A model generated the notes under the pieces. That model saw only the letters and a list, made by a program, of their open reading frames with translations. It searched no databases and had not been told where the DNA came from. The position numbers and the translations under genes are program-made. Positions 1-6,892 of a stretch of 28,001 nt of DNA are shown one piece after another. This DNA comes from an uncultured Duganella sp. Lineage in GTDB: Bacteria; Pseudomonadota; Gammaproteobacteria; Burkholderiales; Burkholderiaceae. How positions within the stretch are numbered: position 1 is the stretch's first letter; each line of letters starts with the position of its first letter. The stretch is taken from positions 1 to 28,001 of the forward strand of contig CAMLRG010000064.1 in NCBI GenBank assembly GCA_946482335.1, written 5' to 3'.

Positions 1-337
1 GGCGCTTGATCGAGGTCTTGATGGTCTTGAAGTTGGTCAGCATGCCGCCCAGCCAACGCTGGTCAACAAACGGCACACCAGCGCGCTGAGCTTCAGCAGC
101 GATGATGTCGCGAGCCTGGCGCTTGGTGCCAACCATCAGGATGGTGCCACGGGAAGCGGAGATTTGACGGATGGTTTTCATCGCGTCCTGGTACATGGCC
201 AGGGTCTTTTCCAGGTTGATGATGTGAATCTTGTTGCGGTGGCCGAAGATGAACGGAGCCATCTTTGGGTTCCAGAAACGGGTTTGGTGACCGAAGTGGA
301 CGCCGGCTTCCAGCATTTCACGCATCGTTACAGACAT
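1..337 (-). CDS. rpsB: 30S ribosomal protein S2, N-terminal part (runs off the window)
   Basis: Ribosomal protein S2 of the small subunit, needed for late assembly and for binding of S1. The visible 112 codons start [20 protein letters not shown] and continue with [18 protein letters not shown] and [10 protein letters not shown], which are hallmark S2 segments; [10 protein letters not shown] follows near residue 95. The gene reads leftward and its C-terminal half lies outside the window. The start is fixed by a GGAG ribosome-binding site at 345-348, seven bases ahead of the ATG at 335-337. In bacteria rpsB is usually followed by tsf, which would be outside the window. The 5' leader is structured and may carry autoregulation (separate entry). 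The identification is secure. Confidence 0.97.
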   Translation of the reverse strand, partial: MSVTMREMLEAGVHFGHQTRFWNPKMAPFIFGHRNKIHIINLEKTLAMYQDAMKTIRQISASRGTILMVGTKRQARDIIAAEAQRAGVPFVDQRWLGGMLTNFKTIKTSIKR

Positions 338-360
338 TATTTACTCCAGGGTTGGGTCTG

Positions 361-405
361 GAATCCGCCCAGTGACCCTTGCGGGCACCCTTGTTGGGGG
401 GATTC
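361..405 (-). promoter_or_regulatory. Structured rpsB 5' leader, possible S2 autoregulatory element
   Basis: Two nested inverted repeats are visible. The outer arms, 361-370 and 396-405, pair over 9 of 10 positions with one G-G mismatch. Inside, 372-378 and 383-388 form a six-pair stem with one bulged base. Read as minus-strand RNA, the inner hairpin is capped by GCAA, a GNRA tetraloop. The structure ends about 13 bases before the ribosome-binding site. In gammaproteobacteria a leader RNA in the map-rpsB gap (t44) and S2 feedback control are known; equivalence here is inference. Confidence 0.5.
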
Positions 406-410
406 GGGTT

Positions 411-440
411 TATAAAATAAGAAAATTTACAACATTGCAA
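411..440 (-). promoter_or_regulatory. Candidate rpsB promoter
   Basis: On the minus strand a -35-like TTGCAA (435-440) is followed after 17-18 bases by an A/T-rich -10-like TTTATA or TTTTAT (411-417). It sits just upstream of the structured leader and is the most A/T-rich stretch in the area. The matches to sigma-70 are moderate and the start site is not determined. Confidence 0.4.
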
Positions 441-801
441 GACGCGAGGTCAGGCAACCATAGAGTATAGCGCAGGAGCGCGATCTTAGACAAGCTTGGC
501 AGAAGCTTGCCGGCAGCCACCCGCCGACAGAGGCGAAGATACCCGTGATTCCGACATCATTACATGTATATCCATGATCACAGCTTTGAGCATGGCACCC
601 TGAAAAAGCAGGTGGATGCACCAAAGCTAAGACAACGCCCGGAGGGCGAAGTTCCAGCCAAGTTACCTAGACCACTCCATCGCGGGCCAACTGATTGTTA
701 CGGACCTCCTTTCGCGGAAATCCGTGATGAGCAAAAATTTCTCAATCATTGTCGAATCCGCCAGTTTCGATTCGTCGTAGGATTACACACACCTCTTACG
801 A
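441..801. other. Intergenic stretch with no supported gene
   Basis: Between the rpsB promoter and the SRPBCC gene the sequence is less GC-rich than its surroundings. No open frame here has family-like content or a ribosome-binding site. The heptamer AAGCTTG occurs twice close together (about 492-498 and 503-509). The frame of the following gene stays open upstream to 564, but that extension has no recognisable domain. A promoter for the downstream pair presumably lies here; none stands out. Confidence 0.5.
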
Positions 802-812
802 AAGGATTGGAA

Positions 813-1247
813 ATGGCAACGAACACCATCAAACTGCACCGCGTCCTGCGCACCACCCCTGACCGCATCTACAAGGCCTGGACCACGGCCGCCGCCTTCA
901 ACAAATGGCTGCCGCCGAACGGCTACCTGGGCGAGGTGCATGAAATGGATGCCCGCGTAGGCGGCAAGTACCGCATGTCGTTCATCGACCTGGGCACTGG
1001 CTTCACGCATAGCTTCGGTGGCGAGTACCTCGAACTGCACCCTGGCGAGAAGATCCGCTATTCCGCCATGTTCGACGATCCGAACCTGCCCGGCCAGATG
1101 CAAACCACCATCCATCTGCGCGAGGTATCCTGCGGCACCGAGGTCGACATCACCCAGGAAGGCGTTCCGGCGGTGATCCCGGCGGAGCAGTGCTACCTGG
1201 GTTGGCAGCAGTCGCTGGCCCTGCTCGCGTTGCTGGTCGAACAGTAA
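813..1247 (+). CDS. SRPBCC family protein (AHSA1/START-like)
   Basis: A 144-residue single-domain protein of the SRPBCC superfamily, AHSA1-like branch, which has a hydrophobic ligand cavity. The typical opening TPDRIYKAWTTAAAFNKWL is at residues 16-34. GGKYRM, GGEYLEL and the closing GWQQSLALLALLVEQ helix also fit. Activity cannot be read from the sequence; relatives include Hsp90-activator-like and uncharacterised stress or detoxification proteins. The ATG at 813 is chosen because AAGGA lies at 802-806; the frame is open back to 564 but those residues are not domain-like. It runs with the DUF4287 gene: the latter's AAGGAG overlaps this stop codon, so co-translation is likely. Confidence 0.88.
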   Translation: MATNTIKLHRVLRTTPDRIYKAWTTAAAFNKWLPPNGYLGEVHEMDARVGGKYRMSFIDLGTGFTHSFGGEYLELHPGEKIRYSAMFDDPNLPGQMQTTIHLREVSCGTEVDITQEGVPAVIPAEQCYLGWQQSLALLALLVEQ

Positions 1248-1256
1248 GGAGCGGCC

Positions 1257-1463
1257 ATGGGATCCCCGTCCTCTTACTTCCCTTCGATTGAAGCGAAGTA
1301 CGGCAAGCCGGTCGAGCATTGGCTCAAGATGTTGAAAGGCATGAAGGGCCTGAAGCACATGGAAATGGTCGCGGCACTGAAAACCAACCACGGCATGGGC
1401 CATGGCCACGCCAACGCGCTGGTCGCGCACTTCAAGGCGGAGGGTAAGGACGCGAAAGCTTGA
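1257..1463 (+). CDS. DUF4287 domain-containing protein
   Basis: A 68-residue cytoplasmic protein that looks like a complete DUF4287 domain: YFPSIEAKYGKPVEHW, then LKHMEMVAALKTNHGMGHGHANALVAHF in two parts. The function of the family is unknown. The start is well supported by AAGGAG at 1246-1251, which overlaps the stop of the SRPBCC gene nine bases upstream, so the two form an operon. Its last codons (K-A-stop, AAAGCTTGA) lie at the left edge of a duplicated DNA segment, and a copy of that stretch recurs at 1623-1631. Confidence 0.85.
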   Translation: MGSPSSYFPSIEAKYGKPVEHWLKMLKGMKGLKHMEMVAALKTNHGMGHGHANALVAHFKAEGKDAKA

Positions 1464-1740
1464 TCGCAGTCTAATCGCGCGGCGGGGAGCGTCGCCACAA
1501 TTGGGGGAACACGTCGAGGTGCCCTCATGAGCCTGGTTGACATCCCTCCCCTGCCCGCCGAAGATGAAATAAAGCGCGAGCTCACGGACTTGCGAGCGGC
1601 AAAGGGCCGCTGAGGGAAGACTAAAGCTTGACGGGTGTCTAAGCGGAGGATTGAAAGCCTCGCCACAATGGGGGAACACGTCGAGATGCCCACATGAGCC
1701 TGGTTGACATCACCACCTTCTCCGCCGAAGATCAAATTAT
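1444..1740. repeat. Imperfect tandem duplication, unit about 168 bp
   Basis: The segment 1455-1572 is repeated at 1623-1739, an offset of 167-168 bases; weaker similarity reaches left to about 1444. Both copies start with AAAGCTTGA. They share a block running from CGCCACAAT through GGGGGAACACGTCGAG to ATGAGCCTGGTTGACATC, with few differences. Each therefore carries the ribosome-binding region and first codons of a gene beginning MSLVDI. After the GCCGAAGAT codons the copies diverge. The first leads into a 28-codon frame, the second into a 203-residue gene. Confidence 0.8.
1527..1613 (+). pseudogene. 28-codon ORF, truncated relative of the downstream coiled-coil gene
   Basis: This frame begins MSLVDIPPLPAEDEI, closely matching MSLVDITTFSAEDQI at the start of the gene at 1694. 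It then reads KRELTDLRAAKGR and stops. It has a GAGGT ribosome-binding site at about 1516-1520. It is most simply a duplicated gene start whose body has been lost. Because the upstream and first codons are well preserved it could still be translated as a short peptide. No function can be assigned. Confidence 0.5.
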
Positions 1741-2305
1741 GGAATCCGCTTCCAAACAGTACGTTGACTCAAATCTCGCAATTGCCGAGTCCAAGTCAGA
1801 CACCAAGCTGGCCGAGTTTCGTGCATCCATAGAGGCTTTCACTGCCCGTGCCGACGAACGCGAAGCGGCCGCTCGGGAGCGAGATGCCATACGTGCCGGC
1901 GCATTTGAGAAACGGATGGAGGATCTCGCTGCCCGGGCTGATGAGCGCGAAGCGGCAGCGCGGGAGCGCGAGGCCAATCGCTCCCGAGAATTTGAAGAAC
2001 GGATGGAGAACTCAGAGGCACGGTCTGATCGGATCGAGCGGTGGCTTGACCAGATTGAGTCCTCCATCGTCAGCCTGAAGAAGTTCGTTGTCGGTGCCTC
2101 GCTCAGTACGGTATTGGGCGTTGGCGCATTCAACGCAGCATTAATCCAGAACTATCACGCGGCCTTCGATTCGGCCCGCCATCTTACGGCGGCTGAGCGT
2201 GATTTGACGGCGCAGCGTCAGCGAACTGATGCGCTGCTGAGCGCCCTGGAGGCAAGACTGGCCGCCATGCAGAAGACCGGCGGCCAGAACAACCCTCCCC
2301 CTTAA
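1694..2305 (+). CDS. Membrane-anchored coiled-coil protein, unknown function
   Basis: A 203-residue protein that I cannot assign to a named family. Residues 1-130 are highly charged and should form a long helix or coiled coil; two near-identical 29-residue repeats rich in Arg, Glu and Ala occupy 51-108. A single hydrophobic segment lies at about 131-151 (VVGASLSTVLGVGAFNAAL). A second helical part (about 155-195) and a short polar, proline-rich tail follow. There is no signal peptide. The plan resembles small coiled-coil membrane proteins of the DUF1640 kind, but that is only a resemblance of shape. The ATG lies after a weak GAGAT site within the duplicated segment. Codon use looks less GC-rich than in neighbours. 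It ends 4 bp from the convergent metalloprotease gene. Confidence 0.7.
   Translation: MSLVDITTFSAEDQIMESASKQYVDSNLAIAESKSDTKLAEFRASIEAFTARADEREAAARERDAIRAGAFEKRMEDLAARADEREAAAREREANRSREFEERMENSEARSDRIERWLDQIESSIVSLKKFVVGASLSTVLGVGAFNAALIQNYHAAFDSARHLTAAERDLTAQRQRTDALLSALEARLAAMQKTGGQNNPPP
1844..2017 (+). repeat. Two tandem 87-bp repeats inside the coiled-coil gene
   Basis: Positions 1844-1930 and 1931-2017 encode two 29-residue repeats, each beginning ARADEREAAARER and ending in an F-E-x-R-M-E segment. The next residues (ARSDR) look like the start of a third, degenerate copy. The DNA copies differ mainly at third positions, so the duplication is not recent or the protein repeat is under selection. 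Confidence 0.8.
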
Positions 2306-2309
2306 GCGG

Positions 2310-4199
2310 CTATTTGTTAACGGTCAGCGTGTAGTTACCCGAGCCGCTATACGAATACACGGTGATCCGATAATACGCGGCGGCGGCGCTGTACGTGATC
2401 GCTTCGGTCGACGTCGGCGTGGTCGATGAAGCCACCTGCACCCACGCGCTGCCATTCCACTTCTCCAGCTTCAGCTCGAAGTCGGCATTCGAGGGGCCGG
2501 TCAGGCTGGCCTTGAGGGTGCCGCCGGTGTAGTAGAAGTATGGCGACGGGTGGATGGCCGAAGCGTTGGCGCCGGACAGGTAGCCCGTGTACACCTCGCC
2601 GTAAGGCATGCCATCGCCCTTCACCACATCGAAGCCAATGGTCTGCGCTGCGGCGCTGATGTTGGCGAGGCCGAAGTTCGAGCCGCTGCCGCTCCACCAG
2701 CGCGAGTTGGTGCCGCGGCTGGCGTAGTTGTTCGGCACGGTGTCGTAGAAGGCCTTGTAGATGGCGCCGTCATACAGGTCGGTGCCGTCGCCGCGGTTGA
2801 CGCGGTACTCGGGGTCGCGGCGGCCATCGGCGTGCTCCATCTGCACGTAAGGGTGCCACTCGTTGGAGTTATTGCCGGCAGGGTCGACGTGCCACACCGC
2901 CAGGCCGGAGCCGAGCTGGTAGAGGTTCTGGTCGGCCTTGTAAATGGCTTCGATGTAGAACGCCTCGTCGGTCTTGGCCTGGTTCGTCCAACGATACAGC
3001 CCATGCGAGCCGGAGGTATGGCTCAGGCGCCCTTTCGGCGCGCTGGCGTTCAACGCGGGATTGAGCTCGGTCACGGTGTCCCAACCCGCCAGATAGCGGA
3101 AGAAGCCGTTCGGTGGCACCGGGCGGTACTGGCTTTGCGATCCCACGCTGCCGTAGCCCATGATGCAATAGCTCGCTGCCGAACCTTCCGAACTGCCGTC
3201 ATAATCGTAGAGGTCGGGCCACCCCATGATCAAGTGTCCGGTCTCATGCGAGAAGGTGCCGATCGAGAGGCTGCTGCCCATGTTCGTGATCTGGTAGTAG
3301 CCGGTGCAGACCCCGTCCGCGCAGAACTGGTTACTCAGCCAGCCCATGTGCGGCCACAGGCCTTTCGACCATGCGCTGTCCGCCCCGCCGGCGTAGAAGA
3401 AGTTCAGGCCGCGGATGCGGTTGCTGGCGTCCACGCTGAGCGTCGAGAAGTTGAAGCCTTGCGTGAATTCGAGCCAGTTCAGGGCTTCGCGGATCAGTTC
3501 CTGCGAGCGCACGCTGGAATTCAGGCTGCTGTCGGCGTAGTAGGACTTGTTGTACTTGGCTCGGTAGTAAACCGTGGCGGTGTTGGTGTAATCCAGTTTG
3601 CCGCCGGAGACGGACTGGAAGTAGCCGCGTATCGACTGCGCGTTGCCGAAGCCCGTGTAGGGCATGTCGTTCAGGAAGGAATTTACCTGCGCCTGGGTGA
3701 TCGTACCCGGTACGTCCGGGAAGTCGATGATCACGGTCAACCCCTTCACCTGCCCGGTGACGGCGGCCAGGGCTTGCGGTGCACTGGCAGCGGCGCTGGC
3801 GGCCTTGCGGGCGCTTTCGAGCGAACGGCCCTGCATTTGCTCGAACTTCTCCTTGGCCTTGCGGGCCCGCGCTTCGTGGCTCAAGCCCTTCTGCTTCTTG
3901 TCGGCCGTGGCGAAGCTGCGCGCGCCGGCGTTGGTCGCCAGCACGCCGGTCGACACCAGGTCGTCGCCGGCGGCGTTGACCTCGGCGTAGCACAGGCCCT
4001 TTTTGGCGGCGTCATACACCACCAGCGCGCCGTCGTCGGTACGCTGTTCGGCGTAGTAATCATTACCGTCCAGGTGCACGCGCAGCTTTTCGCCGTTCGG
4101 CTGCTTGAACTCGTAGACGCTGTCCTTGTAGGGGATACCAGCCTGCGCGAACAGGCTGGCCAACAACATCGCTGCTGCAGTTACAACTTTCAATCGCAT
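2310..4199 (-). CDS. Secreted M6-like zinc metalloprotease with C-terminal PPC-like domain
   Basis: A predicted exported protease of 629 residues. Residues 1-20 are a classic signal peptide ending AQA. A propeptide-like, Lys/Ala-rich region follows to about 150. The M6-type catalytic domain starts near VKGLTVIIDFPD (151-162). The zinc motif HETGH is at 318-322, followed by GWPDLYDYD with the likely third ligand near D329, and CIMGYG at 345-350 would be the Met-turn-like segment. The last 80 or so residues (FELKLEKWNGSAWVQV to YTLTVNK) resemble a bacterial pre-peptidase C-terminal (PPC) beta-sandwich, usually removed on maturation. GGAGAG about six bases before the ATG supports the start. It lies 44 bp downstream of the phospholipase gene on the same strand, so the two are probably one transcript. 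Substrate unknown. Confidence 0.88.
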   Translation of the reverse strand: MRLKVVTAAAMLLASLFAQAGIPYKDSVYEFKQPNGEKLRVHLDGNDYYAEQRTDDGALVVYDAAKKGLCYAEVNAAGDDLVSTGVLATNAGARSFATADKKQKGLSHEARARKAKEKFEQMQGRSLESARKAASAAASAPQALAAVTGQVKGLTVIIDFPDVPGTITQAQVNSFLNDMPYTGFGNAQSIRGYFQSVSGGKLDYTNTATVYYRAKYNKSYYADSSLNSSVRSQELIREALNWLEFTQGFNFSTLSVDASNRIRGLNFFYAGGADSAWSKGLWPHMGWLSNQFCADGVCTGYYQITNMGSSLSIGTFSHETGHLIMGWPDLYDYDGSSEGSAASYCIMGYGSVGSQSQYRPVPPNGFFRYLAGWDTVTELNPALNASAPKGRLSHTSGSHGLYRWTNQAKTDEAFYIEAIYKADQNLYQLGSGLAVWHVDPAGNNSNEWHPYVQMEHADGRRDPEYRVNRGDGTDLYDGAIYKAFYDTVPNNYASRGTNSRWWSGSGSNFGLANISAAAQTIGFDVVKGDGMPYGEVYTGYLSGANASAIHPSPYFYYTGGTLKASLTGPSNADFELKLEKWNGSAWVQVASSTTPTSTEAITYSAAAAYYRITVYSYSGSGNYTLTVNK

Positions 4200-4243
4200 T
4201 TCGGTCTCTCCATGTTTTAGTTTTAGGGAACTGCCTTACGTCT

Positions 4244-6661
4244 TCAGGTCACCGCGAAGGTGACCGGTCCTGCCAAAGCGGTGTAGCCATCGTTGTACAG
4301 CAGCCACGCGGCATAACTGCCGGCTGCCATGCCGGTCGTCGCAAAGCTCGCGCTGCCCGACGCGCTGGCCGCGTATTGCCAGGCCACCGATGCGGTCGCA
4401 CCCGGCGTGCTGCCGCTGCGGTAGATGCCGATCCAGTTCTTGCTGTTCACTTGCGGCGCAGGCACGGCGTAGGTGAAGCCGATCGGCGTCCCGCGCGGGA
4501 CGGAGCCGGCGCTGGCCGAAAGCGTGGCTTGCGTGCCGCCGCTTGCGCGGCCGAGCACGGGATCGGTGCGGCTGGCCTGCCCGTTTTCGACGCGGCCTGC
4601 CATCCGGCGCAGATATGTGCTGTCGAAGTCGCAGCTCACGGACAGGTCGTACCAGCCATAGCTGGCCGACACCGGCACGCGGACCGTCAACTGCTGGCCG
4701 GCGGCGACGGTGTGGCTGGTGGCGGCGCGGCCATAGGCGTTATCGGCGACGCGGAAGGTGGCGGCACGGGCGCCTTCCGCGTTCGACAGCACGACGTCAA
4801 CGGCGCCAGCCAGCGGATCGGCATTCAACCACGCTTCCGGCCGCGCGCCGCCGGTTGCCGTGGCAGCAGCAAGCGATCCGCCGAATTCACGCAGGAAGCC
4901 GTTCGGCCCGGCCACGCTCAGGTGGTAGTTCGTTGTACTCCAATACCACGCCTCGCGCTCGATCCGCTTGCCCGCTTCCACCGTGTAATACCAGGGTCCG
5001 TCGCTGCGCACCTTGGAATAGACGATGAATGCGCCGCCCGCCATCCCCTGGTTGAAGAAGGAGAGTTCGACCTGCCTTGCGCTCGTCACACGGGCATTGA
5101 CGGTCAAGGCGTACGGCAAGGCACAGGAATAACGCGGGCTGCCCGGCTCCTGCACCGGCAGCGTTTGCACGGCAGGCGGCTGCGGGTACGGCTTGCCGGA
5201 GACCAGCTGGTAAGTGGTCGATTTCGGCACGCTGGGCGGCCAGGAGGTATTCGGCGTCTTGAAGTCGAAGGCCGAGGTGAGGTCGCCACAGACCGCCCGG
5301 CGCCACGGCGAGATATGCTCGCAGGCGATGCTGGCGCGCTGCTTGCCCTGGCTGGCGACAAGCCATTCTTCGAGGAAGCGCAGTTTCGACGTGTGGTCGA
5401 ACAGTTGCGAGCACACCCGCCCTCCTTTGCTCCAGGGCGAAATCACCAGCATCGGCACGCGCGGGCCCAGGCCGACCGGGATACCGTTGTAGTTCTCGTA
5501 CTGGCCGACGTCGGCCATCGTCGCGCGCCCCATGCCTGGGTTCAGCGGCGCCAGGTGCGATGGGATGTGGTCGAAAAATCCGTCGTTCTCGTCATAGGTC
5601 AGCAGGAAGACCGTCTTCGACCACACTTCCGGATTGGCCACCAGGGCAGCCAGCAGGCGTGCGGTCAGGTTCTCGCCCGCGTTGGGGGAATTGGGCGAGT
5701 GTTCGGTGTAATCGTTCGGCGCACAAATCCACGACACGCGCGGCAGGCGGTTATTGCGGACGTCTTCGGCAAAGGAGTTGACCAGCCAGTCGCCCTTGGT
5801 GCCGCGCGCATTGGCTTCGGTGGAGCCGGCGGCGATGGCGCGGCCTTTCTGGTACAGGGGGCTGCTGGCCGACAGCCGCGTGCCGTCGGCGTTCACGCGG
5901 AAGTTCTTGAAATACGCCAGGTAATTGTCGCCGTAGTTGTCCCATTCCTGGTAGACCTTCCAGCTCACGCCGTTCGCTTCCAGCACTTCAGCATAGGTGC
6001 GCCAGTTGGGCGCGCTGGCCGTGACCGACGGCGTGATGTTGTCGTATTGCGGGTCGTTGTTGTAGTAGCCGGCCGAGTCGATGTTGTACAGGCTGCCCAT
6101 CGAACCGAGCCAGTTCTGGTTGGTGCCGGTCAGCGAATACATGCGGTTCGGGTCGGTGGCGCCGAAGATCGAGCAATGGTAGTCGTCGCAAATGGTGAAG
6201 GCGTCGGCCAGGGCGTAGTAGAACGGCAGGTCGCCGCGGTCGAAATAGCCCATCGCTTGCGGCGTTTTCTGCTTGACCCAGGCGTCCCAGGCCTGCCACG
6301 TGGTTTGCGATCCCTTCCAGCTATGGTTGGTGCCCAGCGAAAGCGCGCTGGTGTTCTTCGCGTCGAAATGGAAAGGCAACACGTAGCCGCCGCTGCTGTC
6401 GGGCTGGTACCAGACCGGTTTGCCGCTCGGCAGCGTGATGGCGCGCGGGTCGTTGAAACCGCGGACTCCGGCCAGCGTGCCGAAGTAATGGTCGAAGGAC
6501 CGGTTCTCCTGCATGAAAATCACCACGTGCTGGACGTCGGCCAGCGTGCCGGTCGGGCTATAGGCCGGCACGGCCAGCGCTTGCCTGATCAGGTCTGGGA
6601 ACAGCGTGCTGGCGGCACCGGCGGAGGCCATGCCAAGGAATTTGCGGCGGCTGGTGGACAT
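4244..6661 (-). CDS. Phospholipase C, phosphocholine-specific type (Tat-exported)
   Basis: An 805-residue enzyme of the PlcH/PlcN family (phosphoesterase superfamily), expected to split phosphatidylcholine or sphingomyelin into phosphocholine and diacylglycerol or ceramide outside the cytoplasm. A twin-arginine signal (SRRKFLGMASAGA) is at residues 4-16. The catalytic start QENRSFDHYFG is at 51-61. The motifs EHSPNSPNAGE and LTYDENDGFFDH follow in the expected order. Two copies of the family's C-terminal beta domain follow (one beginning near YALTVNARV). An extra domain of about 100 residues ends the protein (NWIGIYRSG, SYAAWLLYNDGYTALAGP); this makes it longer than the roughly 700-730 residues I recall for the Pseudomonas enzymes. 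The ATG follows an AGGAAT site. A PHO-box-like promoter lies upstream, and PhoB control is known for Pseudomonas relatives. Confidence 0.93.
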   Translation of the reverse strand: MSTSRRKFLGMASAGAASTLFPDLIRQALAVPAYSPTGTLADVQHVVIFMQENRSFDHYFGTLAGVRGFNDPRAITLPSGKPVWYQPDSSGGYVLPFHFDAKNTSALSLGTNHSWKGSQTTWQAWDAWVKQKTPQAMGYFDRGDLPFYYALADAFTICDDYHCSIFGATDPNRMYSLTGTNQNWLGSMGSLYNIDSAGYYNNDPQYDNITPSVTASAPNWRTYAEVLEANGVSWKVYQEWDNYGDNYLAYFKNFRVNADGTRLSASSPLYQKGRAIAAGSTEANARGTKGDWLVNSFAEDVRNNRLPRVSWICAPNDYTEHSPNSPNAGENLTARLLAALVANPEVWSKTVFLLTYDENDGFFDHIPSHLAPLNPGMGRATMADVGQYENYNGIPVGLGPRVPMLVISPWSKGGRVCSQLFDHTSKLRFLEEWLVASQGKQRASIACEHISPWRRAVCGDLTSAFDFKTPNTSWPPSVPKSTTYQLVSGKPYPQPPAVQTLPVQEPGSPRYSCALPYALTVNARVTSARQVELSFFNQGMAGGAFIVYSKVRSDGPWYYTVEAGKRIEREAWYWSTTNYHLSVAGPNGFLREFGGSLAAATATGGARPEAWLNADPLAGAVDVVLSNAEGARAATFRVADNAYGRAATSHTVAAGQQLTVRVPVSASYGWYDLSVSCDFDSTYLRRMAGRVENGQASRTDPVLGRASGGTQATLSASAGSVPRGTPIGFTYAVPAPQVNSKNWIGIYRSGSTPGATASVAWQYAASASGSASFATTGMAAGSYAAWLLYNDGYTALAGPVTFAVT

Positions 6662-6693
6662 CGGGATTCCTGTTGTTGATTTAGGGAATCGCG

Positions 6694-6727
6694 ATGCTAC
6701 GATGCATTTATATCAATCTGATGACAG
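6694..6727 (-). promoter_or_regulatory. Candidate PHO-box promoter of the phospholipase gene
   Basis: On the minus strand CTGTCAT, four bases, then TTGATAT (6710-6727) resembles a PHO box; the first half is a perfect match to the half-site as I remember it and the second is 5 of 7. Exactly ten bases further is TAGCAT (6694-6699), a 4-of-6 match to a -10. This is the usual layout in which the PHO box replaces the -35. It is 33 bases from the start codon. PhoB control is inferred. Confidence 0.4.
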
Positions 6728-6800
6728 CTGTCACCCGTGCGCCACGCTATCGACTGATTCCACAGCATCCCAGCAGGAATTCGGCACAACAGCTGTCACC
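6722..6800. repeat. Twelve-base repeat ACAGCTGTCACC, two copies, each with a palindromic core
   Basis: ACAGCTGTCACC occurs at 6724-6735 and again at 6789-6800. The first copy is part of a perfect 12-base palindrome TGACAGCTGTCA (6722-6733); the second keeps the ACAGCTGT palindrome (6789-6796). Spacing is 65 bases, about six helical turns. Both lie in the divergent region between the phospholipase and map genes, so they could be paired binding sites. Confidence 0.45.
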
Positions 6801-6834
6801 GGGCTTCCAGCAGGCGCACGCTGAGGCTGTCGTT

Positions 6835-6840
6835 TATAAT
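6835..6840 (+). promoter_or_regulatory. Likely -10 element of the map promoter
   Basis: A perfect TATAAT lies 52 bases before the map start codon. No good -35 is visible at 16-18 bases upstream, so the promoter either is weak in that element or depends on an activator. Confidence 0.5.
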
Positions 6841-6892
6841 CTTGCTGATAACGCCCCAGAGTGGCGTACCCTGTACAGAACAGCAAGATCAC

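Noticed and set aside
427..624. Small minus-strand frame upstream of rpsB (65 codons)
   Set aside because: No ribosome-binding site, Cys-rich random-looking product, and it runs into the rpsB promoter region.
564..812. Upstream in-frame extension of the SRPBCC gene
   Set aside because: The 83 extra residues resemble no domain, and a good ribosome-binding site precedes the ATG at 813.
1455..1740. The duplicated segment as ends of an insertion sequence
   Set aside because: The copies are direct, not inverted, and enclose no transposase. A simple tandem duplication explains them.
2550..6679. Long plus-strand open frames (2550-4220 and 4376-6679) opposite the protease and phospholipase genes
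   Set aside because: Their translations are low-complexity Arg/Ala/Val/Gly-rich with no domain, as expected from GC-rich antisense. The minus-strand genes have clear motifs, export signals and ribosome-binding sites.
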